Position numbers and translations under genes: made by a program
Assembly (NCBI GenBank): GCA_964515805.1
Contig: CAZEUZ010000056.1
Coordinates: 1-18,436, forward strand
DNA: 18,436 nucleotides
Direction: 5' to 3'
From: CAZEUZ01 sp964515805
GTDB taxonomy: Bacteria; Pseudomonadota; Gammaproteobacteria; Pseudomonadales; Cellvibrionaceae
Shown here: in pieces, positions 9,096 to 15,839 of the stretch
Layout: each line of letters begins with the position of its first letter
Numbering within the stretch: position 1 is the first letter of the stretch
The notes under the pieces: model-generated
Seen by the model: only the letters and a program-made list of their open reading frames with translations
Database searches by the model: none
What the model was told of the DNA's origin: nothing

Positions 9096-9491
9096 GTGGT
9101 TGGCGATTTTGCCCGCACTGATCGAGTTGCCGATGCCATCCAGCGGATTTTGGCTCGTATTATTCAACAGCAAATGAGCGATCCTCGTGTATCGAGGGTG
9201 AACGTCAATGCGGTCACTGTGACACGAGATCTCTCCTATGCAAAAGTCTACATTACATTAATTGGCCAGCATGATGAGAAGGCATGTCAGACAGTGGTTG
9301 AAGTACTAAATCGTGCCGCTGGCTTCTTACGTCGCTGTGTTTCCAAAGAACTGGATCTACGCACTACACCCAAATTGGAATTTATTTACGATAAAACACC
9401 AGTGCAAGGACAACACTTGTCGGAATTAATTGATCAGGCAGTCGCCAAAGATAACGCCACCAATAGTGACGAACAACCACTGATAGAGTAA
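9096..9491 (+). CDS. rbfA: 30S ribosome-binding factor RbfA
   Basis: RbfA is a KH-fold protein that binds immature 30S particles and helps process the 5' end of 16S rRNA. The product has 131 residues, the usual length. It begins with the family's typical DFARTDRVADAIQR run and contains SDPRVSRVNVNAVTVTRDLS and the late RTTPKLEFIYD segment. Initiation is at a GTG (9096). The choice is supported by the match of the N-terminus to the family and by a GAGGTG site at 9079-9084, about 11 bases upstream. The gene is placed between infB and truB (81 bp to truB), as in many bacteria. Confidence 0.96.
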   Translation: MVGDFARTDRVADAIQRILARIIQQQMSDPRVSRVNVNAVTVTRDLSYAKVYITLIGQHDEKACQTVVEVLNRAAGFLRRCVSKELDLRTTPKLEFIYDKTPVQGQHLSELIDQAVAKDNATNSDEQPLIE

Positions 9492-9572
9492 CTGACCTAA
9501 ATGGCGGATGACTAAAACTTTAGTCCAAAAGTTACTTAGAAAAATTTATTTCGAGAGAATTGCAAGGCGAGA

Positions 9573-10514
9573 GTGGCGAAAAGAAGGTTTCGAGGAAGAG
9601 TAATCAGCGGTATGCTGTTGCTAAACAAATCAACGGGCATGACCTCTAATGACGCGCTTCAGCGAGCCAAGCGTTTATTCTTTGCTCAAAAAGCGGGTCA
9701 TACAGGCAGTTTGGACCCGTTGGCGACTGGTGTTCTGCCCATTTGTTTTGGTGAAACCAGTAAATTCTCACAATATTTATTGGCTGCGGACAAGCGCTAT
9801 TTGAGCAGAATCCAATTCGGTGCGAAGACCGATACAGGCGATGCAGACGGTAAAATCTTAGCCACCGCAGACACCAGCGAGTTAACCCAGCAACAGGTTG
9901 AAGCAGCGTTACCTCAATTTCTTGGTAACATCCAACAAATTCCTCCAAAGTATTCATCGCTTAAGTATCAAGGCAAACCACTTTATCAGTGGTCTAGAGA
10001 AGGAATAGATGTTCCGCGACGAATACGCGACATCACTGTTTTTGAATACAAACTAGTCAATTTTTGTCCTGGTTCGAAGGCGCAAGCTGATATCGAAGTC
10101 CACTGCTCTAAGGGAACTTATATTAGAACGCTCGTGGAAGATTTGGGTAGAGTCTTGGGTGTAGGCGCCCATGTGGCTCGCTTGCATCGTAATAGTGCCG
10201 GCCCCTTCACCGATGACTCCTGCATTACTCTAAATGATCTGTCATTAGAGCGCGGCGACCAATCAGCAGAAGTGTTGGATCACCATTTACTGTCTATTGA
10301 TGCACCTGCTCGATTATTGCCATCTGTTGAAATTCCCGAGACTACCGGGTTTTATTTTCGCCGTGGGCAAGCGGTTATGCACACAAAAGTCTATCGTTTG
10401 GGCGCAGAAGGTGATATGGTTCGCGTTTTCCTAGATGGCGGTAACTTTCTCGGTATCGGAGAAATTACCGGTGACGGGCAAATTGCACCGCGGCGATTGG
10501 TGAATATGGACTAG
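9573..10514 (+). CDS. truB: tRNA pseudouridine-55 synthase
   Basis: TruB converts U55 in the T-loop of tRNAs to pseudouridine and also acts as a tRNA-folding chaperone. The 313-residue protein matches the E. coli length (314). The catalytic motif GHTGSLDPLATG contains the nucleophilic aspartate at residue 48, the same number as in E. coli. The upstream LLLNKSTGMTSNDAL motif and the KGTYIRTLVEDLG motif are also intact, and a PUA-like C-terminal region (about 250-310) follows. Translation starts at a GTG (9573) with AAGG about 5 bases upstream. The last four codons and the TAG stop are the first copy of a 15-bp tandem duplication, so reading through the TAG would add only Val-Asn-Met-Asp before TAA. 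rpsO starts 44 bp downstream. Confidence 0.97.
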   Translation: MAKRRFRGRVISGMLLLNKSTGMTSNDALQRAKRLFFAQKAGHTGSLDPLATGVLPICFGETSKFSQYLLAADKRYLSRIQFGAKTDTGDADGKILATADTSELTQQQVEAALPQFLGNIQQIPPKYSSLKYQGKPLYQWSREGIDVPRRIRDITVFEYKLVNFCPGSKAQADIEVHCSKGTYIRTLVEDLGRVLGVGAHVARLHRNSAGPFTDDSCITLNDLSLERGDQSAEVLDHHLLSIDAPARLLPSVEIPETTGFYFRRGQAVMHTKVYRLGAEGDMVRVFLDGGNFLGIGEITGDGQIAPRRLVNMD

Positions 10515-10528
10515 GTGAATATGGACTA
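10499..10528 (+). repeat. 15-bp perfect tandem duplication across the truB stop codon
   Basis: The unit GGTGAATATGGACTA occurs twice head to tail (10499-10513 and 10514-10528). The period is five codons and it spans the truB stop: in the truB frame the region reads V-N-M-D-stop-V-N-M-D-stop. This looks like a recent replication-slippage or unequal-crossover duplication. Confidence 0.97.
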
Positions 10529-10530
10529 AT

Positions 10531-10555
10531 AGAGGTATAGAAAAGAGGTATAGAA
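10531..10555 (+). repeat. 12-bp direct repeat in the rpsO leader
   Basis: AGAGGTATAGAA occurs at 10531-10542 and again at 10544-10555, one base apart, directly before the rpsO ATG (10559). Each copy contains AGAGG, a possible Shine-Dalgarno core. The second copy is about 10 bases from the ATG and is the likely functional site; the first is too far (about 23 bases) to serve. Confidence 0.95.
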
Positions 10556-10558
10556 GGT

Positions 10559-10828
10559 ATGGCACTCAATGCACAAGAAAAGTCGGTTATCGTCAAGGAT
10601 CATCAATGCGCCGAAGGTGATACAGGTTCACCCGAGGTTCAAGTTGCGTTACTGACGGCAAACATTAACAAACTACAAAACCATTTCAGCGATCATAAGC
10701 ACGATCATCATTCTCGTCGAGGCTTGATTCGCATGGTCAATCAACGCCGTAAGATGCTTGATTATCTAAAGGGAAAAGATGTTGAACGTTACACTGCATT
10801 AATCGGCAAGTTAGGCCTTCGACGCTAA
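10559..10828 (+). CDS. rpsO: 30S ribosomal protein S15
   Basis: S15 is a primary binder of the central domain of 16S rRNA and forms an intersubunit bridge. The 89-residue protein is exactly the usual length. It has the family's GDTGSPEVQVALLTANI (about 21-37), the rRNA-contacting HKHDHHSRRGL (about 46-56), MVNQRRKMLDYLKGKD and the terminal LGLRR. The gene lies between truB and pnp, the standard gammaproteobacterial order. In E. coli S15 represses its own translation through a leader pseudoknot. I could not draw a convincing equivalent in this leader, which is occupied by two small direct repeats. Confidence 0.98.
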   Translation: MALNAQEKSVIVKDHQCAEGDTGSPEVQVALLTANINKLQNHFSDHKHDHHSRRGLIRMVNQRRKMLDYLKGKDVERYTALIGKLGLRR

Positions 10829-10840
10829 ATATCACGTGTA

Positions 10841-10894
10841 GTTATCCGTTGGCCTATGTGCAGATAATTTTTCATAGACCATTTTTTTGATAAC
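10841..10894 (+). promoter_or_regulatory. Nested hairpin between rpsO and pnp (attenuator and/or RNase III-type processing site)
   Basis: An inner stem pairs GGCCTATG (10851-10858) with CATAGACC (10873-10880), with one C-A mismatch, and is followed by seven T (10882-10888), like a leaky intrinsic terminator for rpsO. An outer stem pairs GTTATC (10841-10846) with GATAAC (10889-10894) and encloses both the inner stem and the T-run. In E. coli the rpsO-pnp interval carries the rpsO terminator and the RNase III-cut hairpin by which PNPase controls its own mRNA. The position matches, but the function here is inferred. Confidence 0.6.
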
Positions 10895-10934
10895 TTAAAC
10901 ATTAATTTAAACAAGGTATACAAGGATATTTTTT

Positions 10935-13082
10935 GTGAATCCAGTGATAAAAAAGTTTGAGTATGGCAATCAGACTGTGACTTTGGAAACAGGGCGAATT
11001 GCGCGTCAAGCTACTGCTGCGGTACTAGCGACTATAGGTGATACACAAGTATTGTGTACGGTGGTCGCAGCTAAAGAAGCTGTAGAAGGACAAGGATTCT
11101 TCCCTCTCTCCGTACATTATCAGGAAAAAACCTATGCTGTGGGCAAGATTCCCGGTGGTTTTTTTAAACGCGAGGGTCGACCCAGTGAAAAGGAAATATT
11201 GACATCGCGTCTGATTGATCGGCCTATAAGGCCTTTATTCCCCGATGGATTCATGAATGAAGTACAGGTCATTTGTACGGTGATGTCTGCTGAAAAAGAC
11301 ACTGACCCTGACATAACAGCAATGATAGGCGCTTCAGCCGCACTGGCAGTATCGGGCATTCCGTTTAGCGGTCCTATTGGCGCAGCTCGCATTGGTTTCA
11401 CTGAAGAATCCGGCTATTTGTTGAATCCCAATCACTCTGTATTGGCATCGTCCGAATTGGATATGGTGGTTGCCGGCACGTCTGATGCCGTACTGATGGT
11501 GGAGTCAGAGGCCAACGAATTACCCGAAGATATTATGTTGGGCGCGTTACTTTACGCTCATCAAGAAATGCAAGTTGTTATCAAAGCGGTAGAAGAATTA
11601 GCCCGCGATGCCGGCAAGCCTCGTTGGCAGTGGCAGCCACCAATGGAAAAGCAAAAGCTTAAAAAAGCAGTCAAAGACCACTACCACGAAGACATCGTTA
11701 AAGCTTATGGCATTACAGATAAACAGCAGCGCTACAATCGACTCAACGAACTGCGTATGGCTGCTGTTGAGGCGCTCACTTTAATTTATGATGGGGAACA
11801 AATCACTGCTGAAGATATCAAGGAAAGCTTTGCCAAACTGGAAAAACATATTGTCCGCAGCAACTTGACTTCCGGCGGTTTGCGCATTGACGGACGCGAT
11901 AACAAGACCGTCCGTCCTATTAATGTCCAAGTTGGTGTCCTATCGAAGGCACATGGCTCAGCACTGTTCACCCGAGGCGAAACCCAAGCTTTGGTGGTGA
12001 CCACCCTGGGCAGTGCTCGTGATGCACAAATTATTGACGCCCTTGAAGGTGAGCGTAAAGCCAACTTTATGTTGCATTACAACTTTCCACCATATTCTGT
12101 GGGAGAATGTGGTCGTATCGGTGCCACTGGCCGTCGTGAAGTAGGTCATGGGCGTCTAGCTCAACGCAGTGTCGCTGCAGTGATGCCATCTGAAGAAGAT
12201 TTTCCCTACACCATACGTGTGGTCAGCGAGATTACCGAATCCAATGGGTCCAGCTCTATGGCGAGTGTCTGTGGAGCGAGTTTAGCGATGATGGATGCCG
12301 GTGTGCCATTGCGTGAACCTGTTGCCGGTATTGCCATGGGATTGGTGAAAGAAGCCGATAATTCTGTAGTGCTAACCGATATTCTCGGCGATGAAGATCA
12401 CCTGGGAGATATGGATTTTAAGGTGGCGGGGACAAGCAAGGGAATTACCGCACTGCAGATGGATATCAAAATTGATGGTATTACCGAAGAAATTATGGAA
12501 AAGGCTTTGAATCAAGCGCTAGATGCAAGATTACATATTCTGGCTGAAATGAATAAAGTTATCGACAAGTCGAGGCCAGCAGTATCTGAAAATGCGCCGT
12601 CATTTGAAACGTTTAAGGTTGATGTCGATAAAATTCGCGATATTATCGGCAAAGGTGGTGCGACAATTCGGTCGATAACCGAGCAAACGGGTGCGTCTGT
12701 CGACATCGAAGATGACGGCACCGTCAAAGTGTACGCTAGTGACAAAGAGTCACTGCAGGCGGCACTCGATATGATTGGCAATATTACAGCAGAAGCAGAG
12801 ATTGGTGCTATCTACGAAGGTGAAGTGGTACGAATTGCCGATTTTGGCGCATTTGTCAACTTTTTACCAGGTAAAGATGGTCTTGTGCACATCTCACAAA
12901 TTGCCGAAGAACGTGTTAATAAAGTGACTGATTACCTCAAAGAAGGTCAGAAAGTTACTGTGAAATGTTTAGATGTCGATCAACGTGGACGAATTAAGCT
13001 TTCTATTAAGGAAGCGTTGGCTGAAAGCAAAAATAGTGCTGTAACAACTGATAGCAGCGAACAAAAAACAGATGATTCGTAG
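10935..13082 (+). CDS. pnp: Polyribonucleotide nucleotidyltransferase (PNPase)
   Basis: PNPase degrades RNA 3' to 5' with phosphate, releasing nucleoside diphosphates; it is a trimer and usually part of the RNase E degradosome. The 715-residue protein has the complete architecture: a first RNase PH domain (about 10-145), a helical linker (about 150-230), and a second, catalytic RNase PH domain (about 315-540). The catalytic domain carries GDEDHLGDMDFK, with D486 and D492 at the E. coli numbers. A KH domain (about 555-615, GKGG near 571) and an S1 domain (about 622-690) follow, then a polar tail. The start is a GTG at 10935 with AAGGA at 10922-10926, 8 bases upstream. The gene follows rpsO by 106 bp across a nested hairpin that may provide autoregulation. 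Confidence 0.98.
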   Translation: MNPVIKKFEYGNQTVTLETGRIARQATAAVLATIGDTQVLCTVVAAKEAVEGQGFFPLSVHYQEKTYAVGKIPGGFFKREGRPSEKEILTSRLIDRPIRPLFPDGFMNEVQVICTVMSAEKDTDPDITAMIGASAALAVSGIPFSGPIGAARIGFTEESGYLLNPNHSVLASSELDMVVAGTSDAVLMVESEANELPEDIMLGALLYAHQEMQVVIKAVEELARDAGKPRWQWQPPMEKQKLKKAVKDHYHEDIVKAYGITDKQQRYNRLNELRMAAVEALTLIYDGEQITAEDIKESFAKLEKHIVRSNLTSGGLRIDGRDNKTVRPINVQVGVLSKAHGSALFTRGETQALVVTTLGSARDAQIIDALEGERKANFMLHYNFPPYSVGECGRIGATGRREVGHGRLAQRSVAAVMPSEEDFPYTIRVVSEITESNGSSSMASVCGASLAMMDAGVPLREPVAGIAMGLVKEADNSVVLTDILGDEDHLGDMDFKVAGTSKGITALQMDIKIDGITEEIMEKALNQALDARLHILAEMNKVIDKSRPAVSENAPSFETFKVDVDKIRDIIGKGGATIRSITEQTGASVDIEDDGTVKVYASDKESLQAALDMIGNITAEAEIGAIYEGEVVRIADFGAFVNFLPGKDGLVHISQIAEERVNKVTDYLKEGQKVTVKCLDVDQRGRIKLSIKEALAESKNSAVTTDSSEQKTDDS

Positions 13083-13089
13083 TTATCAT

Positions 13090-13141
13090 AAGCTGGTAAT
13101 GACAAGTATAAAAACATAACGGATTGTTGTTACTGGCTTTT
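13090..13141 (+). terminator. Hairpin terminator after pnp
   Basis: A 16-pair stem (13090-13105 with 13124-13139, including four G-U wobbles, 18-base loop) starts 8 bases after the pnp stop and ends in a short T-run (CTTTT). It most likely ends the rimP-to-pnp transcript. Its right arm covers the last codons and stop of the convergent ygfX gene. On the minus strand no T-run follows, so it would not be an intrinsic terminator for ygfX. Confidence 0.6.
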
Positions 13142-13564
13142 ATCTAACCATGTGGCGGTTATAAGCTGTAGCCGTTTGAATTCAGAGCGTTTGCAACTAT
13201 CTATTGGTAACGGCACATAGCTCTTTTTGTTAGATTGATCCTTTACTTGAAGCACAAGCAGACACGGGTGCCAATAACTGCACCTTAATATCCTGTAACG
13301 TGGGCTTTTTGAGTCACCACTAGACAAAACCCAATCCCCAGCCTCAACATGGAACGTTAAGATTGGCCACAGTCGCCATTGGTAGATTGAAAAAAGACAA
13401 TGAATAGTTACTGCTAGCAAAATGCCAAGTTGTAAAAATAGTGGTAAGTGACTACTGACTACAGCTATTACACATAGTAAATGGCCAGTAATAATAAATA
13501 TTAGAAGTAACTTTGAAGGCGTCAACCTCAGCGGCTTAGTGAGGTTGTAATCCGTTATGTTCAC
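13130..13564 (-). CDS. ygfX: YgfX/CptA-family inner-membrane protein
   Basis: This is a 144-residue membrane protein of the YgfX (CptA) family. It has two closely spaced hydrophobic segments (about 18-37 and 42-60), then a soluble region with WPILTFHVEAGDWVL and a C-terminal WLDKSQ. E. coli YgfX has been described as a membrane toxin (CptA) acting on cytoskeletal proteins and paired with SdhE/YgfY (CptB). The toxin-antitoxin reading is debated, since SdhE is a flavinylation factor. The identification rests on the two-helix layout, the size and above all the position next to sdhE. The start is a GTG at 13564 lying inside the sdhE coding region (29-base overlap), which suggests translational coupling. 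Sequence conservation in this family is low, so confidence is below that of the neighbours. Confidence 0.8.
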   Translation of the reverse strand: MNITDYNLTKPLRLTPSKLLLIFIITGHLLCVIAVVSSHLPLFLQLGILLAVTIHCLFSIYQWRLWPILTFHVEAGDWVLSSGDSKSPRYRILRCSYWHPCLLVLQVKDQSNKKSYVPLPIDSCKRSEFKRLQLITATWLDKSQ

Positions 13565-13784
13565 GTATTATTTGTACTATCCTTAGTAGTTCTGGATCTT
13601 CAGGGTCTTGACGCTGAAGAAACCAAGCAAACAGATCTTGATCTTGTTCTAGAAGCAGTTTCCCGTAAAATTTTTGATCATCTAATGACAAATTAGCATA
13701 CTGCTTCTCTAAAAAAGAGGTCAATATTAAATCCAACTCCAGCATACCTCGTCGGCTTGCCCATAATAGACGTTTCTTTTCCAT
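13536..13784 (-). CDS. sdhE: FAD assembly factor SdhE (YgfY)
   Basis: SdhE is a small soluble protein that helps attach FAD covalently to the succinate dehydrogenase and fumarate reductase flavoproteins. From the ATG at 13784 the product has 82 residues. It carries the diagnostic RRGMLELD (RGxxE) motif near residues 11-18 and the ending typical of the family (DPEDPELLRIVQIIREHN). The frame can be extended four codons to a TTG at 13796. I prefer the ATG because the family motif normally lies about ten residues from the start and because a modest AGAGA ribosome site precedes it. The gene is upstream of and overlaps ygfX, and is divergent from ygfZ. YgfZ serves Fe-S proteins and SdhE serves flavoproteins, and succinate dehydrogenase needs both cofactors. 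Confidence 0.92.
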   Translation of the reverse strand: MEKKRLLWASRRGMLELDLILTSFLEKQYANLSLDDQKFYGKLLLEQDQDLFAWFLQRQDPEDPELLRIVQIIREHNGLQPH

Positions 13785-13849
13785 TGTCTCTGTCAATCAA
13801 ATTAATTTTTTAATATATACTAGTACATTGATTATAGTTCATTTTTTTT

Positions 13850-13869
13850 CTGCCTGTCATTATAGGCAG
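13850..13869. promoter_or_regulatory. Inverted repeat in the sdhE-ygfZ divergent region
   Basis: CTGCCT and AGGCAG flank an 8-base spacer, 28 bases before the ygfZ ATG, next to an eight-base T-run on the plus-strand 5' side. The 113-bp divergent region also has AT-rich TATA-like stretches (about 13811-13836) suited to -10 elements for both directions. The repeat could be an operator half-site pair or a leader hairpin. It is not a terminator in either direction, because no T-run follows it. Confidence 0.35.
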
Positions 13870-13897
13870 TAACTGCACAATTATTTATGAGCGGCTG

Positions 13898-14884
13898 ATG
13901 GATCAATCTCTGAAAAACACCAATCGTATAGTAGCCATTAGTGATCACAGTGTCGTTTTAGTTAAAGGTGCTGATGCCGTTAAATTTTTACAAGGCCAAG
14001 TTACCTGCGACATAAACGCGCTTTTATCCTTGTCCAATCGGCGTCCAAGCGCTCTCGGTGCTCATTGCACCCATAAAGGCCGTATGTTATTCACTTTCCG
14101 TGCTTTTTGTTTAGATAACAAGACGGTTACCCTAGTAATCCACCGAGAATTAATACCACAGGCTATACAAAATTTGTCCAAATATATTGTCTTTTCAAAA
14201 GCGGAACTAATCGATGCTCAAACAGATTACCAGTTGTTAGGTATCGAAGGAAAAGCCGGTAAGGCTGTACTTGAAGAATATATTCCTAATCTTAGCGATC
14301 AAGTTGATACGGTTTCGTTAACTGACGGCTTAGCCGCTATTTGCTTGGGCAATAAGCGATATGAAGTATTGTTCAACCATAACTCCGATAATGATTCAAG
14401 TCACACAGCGAGCTGTAAAGACAGCCTATACGCTGTCTGTAAACCTGCAGATGGTGATCATTGGACACTGGGCAACATTGAATCAGGCATAGGAGAAGTT
14501 AGGCCCGAGACTATCGAGGAATTTATTCCTCAAATGCTAAATTTACACGCTGTAGGTAACGGCATCAGCTTCAACAAAGGCTGCTACACTGGCCAAGAAA
14601 TAGTGGCTCGAATGCAATACCGAGGAAAACTAAAACGGCAAATGTATCGCTTACGTTCGAAGACAGATAAGTTATTCAAGCCCGGCGACTCTATCTACTC
14701 GCCATCTGAAGACAAACCGATAGGTACCGTTGTTATCGCCAGTTGTATAAAAGGTTATGCGGATATATTAGCAGTAGTCCTTAATAAGGTTATCGTTGAA
14801 AAAGACCCAATTTATCTCGATAAACATCATCAGCACGAACTTAAGTTATTAACCATTCCCTACACTATTACCCAAGAAACATAA
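13898..14884 (+). CDS. ygfZ: tRNA-modifying/Fe-S cluster protein YgfZ
   Basis: YgfZ is a folate-binding relative of the glycine-cleavage T-protein that supports assembly or repair of some [4Fe-4S] enzymes, including the tRNA thiolase MiaB and succinate dehydrogenase. The 328-residue product has the normal length (326 in E. coli). It contains the hallmark KGCYTGQEIVAR motif with the essential cysteine at residue 229 (228 in E. coli), the N-terminal VKGADAVKFLQGQVTCD segment and the LGAHCTHKGRMLFTFR segment of the T-protein fold. The ATG at 13898 overlaps the stop of a three-codon ORF (13887-13898, Met-Ser-Gly). The gene is divergent from sdhE-ygfX and followed after 49 bp by a hydrolase gene on the same strand. 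Confidence 0.95.
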   Translation: MDQSLKNTNRIVAISDHSVVLVKGADAVKFLQGQVTCDINALLSLSNRRPSALGAHCTHKGRMLFTFRAFCLDNKTVTLVIHRELIPQAIQNLSKYIVFSKAELIDAQTDYQLLGIEGKAGKAVLEEYIPNLSDQVDTVSLTDGLAAICLGNKRYEVLFNHNSDNDSSHTASCKDSLYAVCKPADGDHWTLGNIESGIGEVRPETIEEFIPQMLNLHAVGNGISFNKGCYTGQEIVARMQYRGKLKRQMYRLRSKTDKLFKPGDSIYSPSEDKPIGTVVIASCIKGYADILAVVLNKVIVEKDPIYLDKHHQHELKLLTIPYTITQET

Positions 14885-14933
14885 TATTTGAGAAAGACGT
14901 AGCTATTTAGTATAAAAATTATCTAAGTCAATA

Positions 14934-15839
14934 ATGAAAGTTTTTTTGTCTGTAGCCATCATTGGTTTAGTAATCACATTGAGTGGATCCTGGATCATTG
15001 CCAGTCGATTAACTGAACCCACACCTTCAGTGATCGATAAGCTTCCACTCGATATGAATATAACAGAAGTCACATTTGACGATGTTTCCGGCTGGTTTAT
15101 TGGCAGTAGTAGTAATCAGAAATGTGTGCTACTGATGCACGCAATAAGATCGAACCGTTTATCAATGATCAACCGCGCTAATTTTTTGTTAGAAGAGGGT
15201 TACTCTTTACTCCTCATTGATCTTCAAGCCCACGGAGAAAGTGCGGGGGATAGAATAACGTTCGGATTGAGAGAATCGGTAAGCGCTCATAGGGCAGTTG
15301 ATTACTTAAAAGCAAAACAAAACTGCCATGAAATTGTTTCGCTAGGCACATCACTGGGTGGAGCGGCCAGCCTTCTGGGCACTAAACCTCTAGAAGTCGA
15401 TGCATATATCGTCGAAGCGGTCTATTCCTCCATTGAGCAGGCGGTGTACAATCGAGTAGCAATGCAACTAGGGGATATTGCTGCAACGGTATTAGCGCCT
15501 ATGTTGTATTTGCAAATACCTTTGCGGCTAGATATCCCACTGGACTCACTACAGCCCAAAGAAGCGATTAAAAACATTAACGCACCCATACTAATAATTG
15601 CCGGCGCTAAAGATAAGCACACAAGGCTAAGAGAATCTAAACAACTCTATAACAATGCCCCTCACCCAAAACAGATGTGGATCATTGATGATGCTGCACA
15701 CGTTGATTTTTATAATTTTTCACAAGAAAAATATGAGCATGTCGTGCTAGATTTTTTGGGTAAACACCTAGCAAGCCAGATAACTGAAGATAATCACTCA
15801 CGATTGCGCAAAAACAGCAAGGTCATATCATCTACTTGA
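14934..15839 (+). CDS. Membrane-anchored alpha/beta hydrolase
   Basis: This is a 301-residue serine hydrolase of the alpha/beta fold (BEM46/esterase-like); the substrate is unknown. One hydrophobic segment at 4-23 suggests a signal anchor or signal peptide with the enzyme outside the inner membrane. The expected catalytic triad is S140 in GTSLGG (138-143), D227 in IIAGAKDKH and H256 in DDAAHVDF. The usual oxyanion HG motif reads HA (69-70), which is uncommon. LIDLQAHGESAG (94-105) is the typical strand-4 region. The fold should end near residue 280. The last 15 residues are encoded within the 3' end of the convergent sensor-phosphatase gene (46-bp overlap) and look like an added tail. No good ribosome site precedes the ATG. 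It may be co-transcribed with ygfZ. Confidence 0.85.
   Translation: MKVFLSVAIIGLVITLSGSWIIASRLTEPTPSVIDKLPLDMNITEVTFDDVSGWFIGSSSNQKCVLLMHAIRSNRLSMINRANFLLEEGYSLLLIDLQAHGESAGDRITFGLRESVSAHRAVDYLKAKQNCHEIVSLGTSLGGAASLLGTKPLEVDAYIVEAVYSSIEQAVYNRVAMQLGDIAATVLAPMLYLQIPLRLDIPLDSLQPKEAIKNINAPILIIAGAKDKHTRLRESKQLYNNAPHPKQMWIIDDAAHVDFYNFSQEKYEHVVLDFLGKHLASQITEDNHSRLRKNSKVISST

Noticed and set aside
13130..13784. sdhE-ygfX as a new toxin-antitoxin system
   Set aside because: The pair is the known SdhE (CptB)/YgfX (CptA) locus found across gammaproteobacteria. The gene order is conserved and SdhE has an established flavinylation role, so it is not novel.
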